Shown here: positions 60,742 through 64,000 of the stretch, in pieces | Position numbering within the stretch: position 1 is the stretch's first letter | Layout of the letters: each line of letters begins with the position of its first letter | Made by a program: the position numbers and the translations under genes | Notes under the pieces: model-generated | What the model was told of the DNA's origin: nothing | The model's database searches: none | The model's input: the letters and a program-made list of their open reading frames with translations, nothing else | Assembly (NCBI GenBank): GCA_905250075.1 | Contig: CAJNOP010000101.1 | Span: 396,570 to 460,569, forward strand | Direction of reading: 5' to 3' | DNA: 64,000 nucleotides | Source: Rotaria sp. Silwood1 | Lineage: Eukaryota > Rotifera > Eurotatoria > Philodinida > Philodinidae

Positions 60742-62370
60742 TTTATTTTCTTTTTATATCTAAAATACAAAAAAAAAACAAGTTTATTCATTAAGATCAG
60801 TAACTTATAAACATTATCTATACAATTGATTTTTTTCATACTCCTCGTCATTTCGCAATACAAGTCAAATGCTATATACGTTTCAGTATATCGTCGTGTA
60901 TTCTGCTTTTGAACAAAGTGGAAAGTAAAGACGTCATGTTGAGTTATTTTTCGTTGTGTAACGTCTAGTCATTGTGGTTTTTTCTATTGTGTTTTCTGTG
61001 ATCACTATATAAGAAAAATAGATGATGGCACTTTAGTCCGTTTCGTGCAAATATACCATATCTATAGATGACGTCAATCTACTATATACAAATATTTTGT
61101 GATAATAATAACTCTATATATATGAGAATACCAATTTTTCTGAAACTCACGTATATTTTCGAAGAAAATAGTGAGTATAAGTTTTAAGTTCAAGTTTTTG
61201 TGGCTCCTTTCCTTTTCCTCTCCATTACAGATACATAGTAGCGTAGGGTCTCATTACAGACACCTCTGTTACAAACATCCCGTCCCCACTTCCCATTACA
61301 GACTTCCGCAATCGTGTACAAAAGGTTTCACGTTTATTTAACAATAAAAAAAAGAGTTGATCAGTATGCAATATATGAATCTGACTGCTACATAATATTT
61401 CAATACTTTCATAACTATTTGAAAAAAAAAATATTATACATTTTTTAGAGTTCTTAATAGTGTAATCGTTGATTTTCTTTAGAATTTAAACTTGTTTGTT
61501 AAAAATCAAGGATGAAGAGTAGTAATATATATTTATCTGTCATAGCACTCATATAATCAACATGAGAAGCATGATTCGATCTTTTTATCAGTTTGAAAAG
61601 TAAACAATATCACCATTTAGGGATTCATTGAAGTATATAATAGTGTGGTAAGAGCTGCTAATGCATATAAACTGCATTATTATAATAGTCTTATTCATGA
61701 AATAGTCTATGGTGAAAAAAAAAGAATAATTTCAAATTACAAAAAACAAAAATATGACTATTATTGAGTATCTAGCAACAATTATAAATAAAGTCGAGGG
61801 ATCTCAAACGAAACAGACATTATCAGTTTAAAATGTAGAAATAAATAATAAATTCTCGCTTTTGTCATCAATTATTAGTGAAAATAACTATAGTCGACAA
61901 GAAGTTTTTCAGTTTGCAGATGATGTATTAGGATAACAAAGTTGAAGCATATACGTGAGTTCCACATTTTAGCTCCAAAGAGTTGTGCTAACGAGCTTTT
62001 TTATAACAAAAAATAAGATAAACTGAACGAGAAACAGCCAAAGACAAACAATAATCCATTGAATTTTGAAAAAGTGCAAAAACATTCTAGAAAACACAAC
62101 AGAAAAAAATGAAGACTAATTGAGCAGTCAGAACTACTGAAGAAAAAAAACGAAAATAAAAGCAAATGGTGAACATCTATCGTTCATTTATGATCATATA
62201 TCTTGTGAAACACATGTAACAGCAAAAAATTCATGATGATTGCTTTTTTTAAAAAGCTTAATGTCACAAATTTTGTCAATTCTATCCCAATAAAAAATTG
62301 TAATACTCATTCGGGGATTCTTTTTTTTAAAAAAAGAAGTAATAAATTACTTGAACACAATCATATTCCC
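60742..62370. other. intergenic, no gene seen
   Basis: AT-rich. Around 61225-61305 three CATTACAGA motifs recur within 80 bp in a C-rich patch; it is not otherwise interpretable. Confidence 0.4.
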
Positions 62371-62471
62371 ATGTTGACACGATGAAATCCATAACAATAA
62401 GAGTTCTTCACTGCTGTTCGTATTCTTTCGATTCGTCCGTTATTGTTTTTAGATGGCATATTAATATGAGT

Positions 62472-62723
62472 CTATCTATTAAGAGTTACTAAATATCTTT
62501 TTTTAGTCATTTGAGTAAGTAAAAATGGTAGCATATTTTTCAATGGAGATGATGATACACAATATTGCCCCGTTTGACACACATCATGTGTAATGAAATT
62601 GATCAGAACATCGACTTCGAGTGCACCTTCACCATCGTCGACGATTTTCTTTGTTTTCGTGATATCAGTCGCTTCAAAAAGATCGTTGAAACTACTGCCA
62701 AAATAAAGGATAACAACAGCTGT
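62472..62723 (-). CDS. coding-like exon of unknown function, possibly degraded
   Basis: Behind an AG at 62724-62725 an open frame of 83 codons reads TAVVILYFGSSFNDLFEATD, then VDDGEGALEVDVLINFITHD and CQTGQYCVSSSPLKNMLPFL. The residue choice looks like real protein. It ends in TAG, yet the same frame continues protein-like for another 36 codons (THINMPSKNNNGRIERI...) to a TGA near 62372, so a nonsense mutation is possible. No ATG or upstream exon is certain. The phase would allow joining to the exon ending at 63400. Family not recognised. Confidence 0.35.
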   Translation of the reverse strand, partial: TAVVILYFGSSFNDLFEATDITKTKKIVDDGEGALEVDVLINFITHDVCQTGQYCVSSSPLKNMLPFLLTQMTKKRYLVTLNR

Positions 62724-62810
62724 CTGTCTGTATAGTTGATAGAATTTGTATTTGTATACAATGGAAAAGAAGCATATATCTAAAAGGAAAGAGAGCGTTG
62801 TCTGGGTCTA

Positions 62811-62862
62811 GATGTGAGTGTAGGTGTGATTTTATGATTCTTTCTTCATCTACACTCACAGA
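62811..62862. repeat. TGTGGG hairpin 15
   Basis: GATGTGAGTGTAGGTGTG, spacer ATTTTATGATTCTTTCTTCA, then TCTACACTCACAG. Confidence 0.55.
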
Positions 62863-63095
62863 CAAACAGTCATCGCTATGTACAGCAGCTACACAAAGTT
62901 CTTCGCTAGCCGTCTTCTAACTCAATTCATCACACTTCTTAAAAATGGATGCAATGAAGTTCAGAATTCCAATTTCTTCTGTAAGTCTTTATAACTCTTC
63001 TAACTCATTAAAACATTTGATTCTTTTTTCATTATATTCTTTGTTTTTGGCTTTTTTGTACTTCCAAATTTATCCTTTTGCTTGCTGTAGTATTA

Positions 63096-63157
63096 GGATG
63101 TGGATGTGAGTCATGGTCAAGAGCAGACCATTAACACACGTACATGCACCCCCACAC
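63096..63157. repeat. TGTGGG hairpin 16
   Basis: GGATGTGGATGTGAG, a spacer with CATGGTCAAGAGCAGACC, then ACACACGTACATGCACCCCC. The spacer differs from the TTCTTC type. Confidence 0.45.
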
Positions 63158-63309
63158 TTGTTTTCAACAAATTTTTTGTTAGTCATGAGTGAACTTTTGG
63201 GAATAGATGGGGTAACAGTTGGTATATCTGTGGTACAAATTTGAGCCGAACAAATAAACAGTGCCGTTAGTTGGAACGAGGAATATATTGAGTCTTCCTT
63301 TGCTGACTA

Positions 63310-63582
63310 TCAGAATATTTTATGCAGAATAGAGGTTTTTGCCTGACAACGAGCAAAACATATGACAGAAAAAGAAAGAAAGAACAGAGAGTAACTTACA
63401 TTGTACGAGTCATTTTGAGCAAACAACAAAATTGAATCTTGACAGAGGCAATTGTTGTTAATAGTGCATGCGAGTACATTCTTCAGCAACAATGTGGAGA
63501 TCAACAAACACTTGGAATAGTCGAGTCTAGAATACCTGATTTGGTATCTTCGTGTTGGTCTCAATTCAGTAAACAAATCCAT
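63310..63582 (-). CDS. possible small gene or first exon
   Basis: Exon 63582-63400 encodes 61 residues: MDLFTELRPTRRYQIRYSRL, a hydrophobic CLLISTLLLKNVLACT stretch, and several Cys (CTINNNCLC). It ends at a perfect GTAAGT donor in phase 0. A 57-bp intron (63399-63343, ending TTGTCAG) could lead to a short exon ending HKIF at 63310. Alternatively the donor may splice to 62723, which is also phase 0. Unknown function. Confidence 0.3.
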   Translation of the reverse strand: MDLFTELRPTRRYQIRYSRLDYSKCLLISTLLLKNVLACTINNNCLCQDSILLFAQNDSYNVSYSLFFLSFSVICFARCQAKTSILHKIF

Positions 63583-64000
63583 AAAATTTTTTATCAGTAA
63601 GAAATTTTTTTTGTAGATGAAAATTTGTCCTATATTTGATGAGCCTTCAAGAAGAAGTCATCAATTTATTGGATAGAATTGGCATTCATCTTATACTCGC
63701 CATGATTACTTTACGAAAGTGTTTCTTTTTCTTTAAGCTTCTTTTACTTGGTACCGACTTAAATTTCATGTCATATAGCAATATTGCGTCTCTTATCGTC
63801 GACTATCACGATATTTGATAACCTCTCCTTCAAAACAAAATCTCTTTGTCTCAAATTCGATTCCGATGAAATTTTCAGCAAGTGTTGAGTACTCAACAGA
63901 GTGATCACAAAAAATTTTTTAAAACTCTATCTGTTATCACTCACTAGATTTAATAATCCAAGGTGAAAAAACCAATCTTCACTGTAACATTCTTCTCCTT
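63583..64000. other. window edge, no gene seen
   Basis: AT-rich. The 60-residue frame at 63636-63818 has no supporting signal. Confidence 0.35.

Noticed and set aside
1-64000. tRNA, rRNA, CRISPR, bdelloid spliced-leader RNA
   Set aside because: I looked for T-loop motifs (GGTTCGAATCC-like), the spliced-leader start GGCTTATTACAAC and spaced identical repeats, and found none convincing.

Overview
The window looks like nuclear DNA of a small-genome metazoan, most likely a bdelloid rotifer; the genus is not determined, though Rotaria or a relative would fit. Four things point there. The DNA is very AT-rich, with 41-85 bp GT-AG introns. The gene set is typical of families expanded in bdelloids: an F-box/LRR pair, RI-type LRRs with one repeat per exon, a TRAF-like RING-MATH protein, orphan rhodopsin-like receptors, and a protein carrying the 'NKS...VKGVF' domain that I know from bdelloid ADP-ribosyltransferase/TPR proteins. 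Families are often broken or duplicated. Finally, TGTGGG-like repeats, the bdelloid telomeric motif as I recall it, are scattered throughout. No prokaryotic or viral genes were seen. A 100-N scaffold gap lies at 5597-5696.

Layout. 395-772 (-): 5' end of an unrecognised gene. 4940-5579 (-): 3' part of a peptide-type GPCR cut by the gap. 6156-6773 (-): sigma-like GST. 8783-9763 (-): intronless orphan GPCR. 9.8-17.7 kb: gene-poor and repeat-rich. 17777-19002 (+): four-exon VWA protein of the alpha-kinase-associated type, without the kinase. 20340-20661 (-): possible small two-exon gene. 20889-24106 (+): bdelloid domain protein whose two exons flank an element-filled 1.75 kb intron. 24638-27807 (+): seven-exon TRAF-like gene. 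28-36.5 kb: foldback repeats, one broken secreted-peptide gene and other decayed sequence. 36570-37927 (-): nine 84-nt LRR exons plus a terminal exon. 38685-39948 (-): F-box/LRR gene. 43856-44976 (+): secreted protein of unknown function. 47371-49161 (+): second, far more AT-rich F-box/LRR gene. 55119-55613 (+): two-EF-hand protein. 59598-60741 (-): broken gene cut off at its 3' end by a 1.5 kb inverted-repeat element. 62.4-63.6 kb (-): coding-like exons of unknown function.

The most unusual feature is a family of at least 16 hairpin loci. Each has a degenerate (TGTGGG)n arm, a 10-40 bp spacer often carrying a TTCTTCTT-like tract, and a (CCCACA)n arm. All have the G-rich arm first, the geometry of a head-to-head telomere junction. 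One is carried inside a 318 bp terminal-inverted-repeat element with a 9-bp target duplication in a TRAF-gene intron, so at least some copies appear to move. Several other foldback or TIR elements are present: 11.6-12.0, 22.0, 22.5-23.2, 28.2-28.9, 35.5-36.5, 41.2-42.1, 56.8-57.2 and 58.1-59.6 kb. The two large introns of the 20.9-27.8 kb genes are made mostly of such elements.

Genes fall into peptide sensing (GPCRs), detoxification (GST), ubiquitin or signalling adaptors (F-box, RING/TRAF), and calcium binding (EF-hand). Each looks separately transcribed, and no operon is evident. Splice sites were placed by eye from GT/AG, phase and protein continuity.
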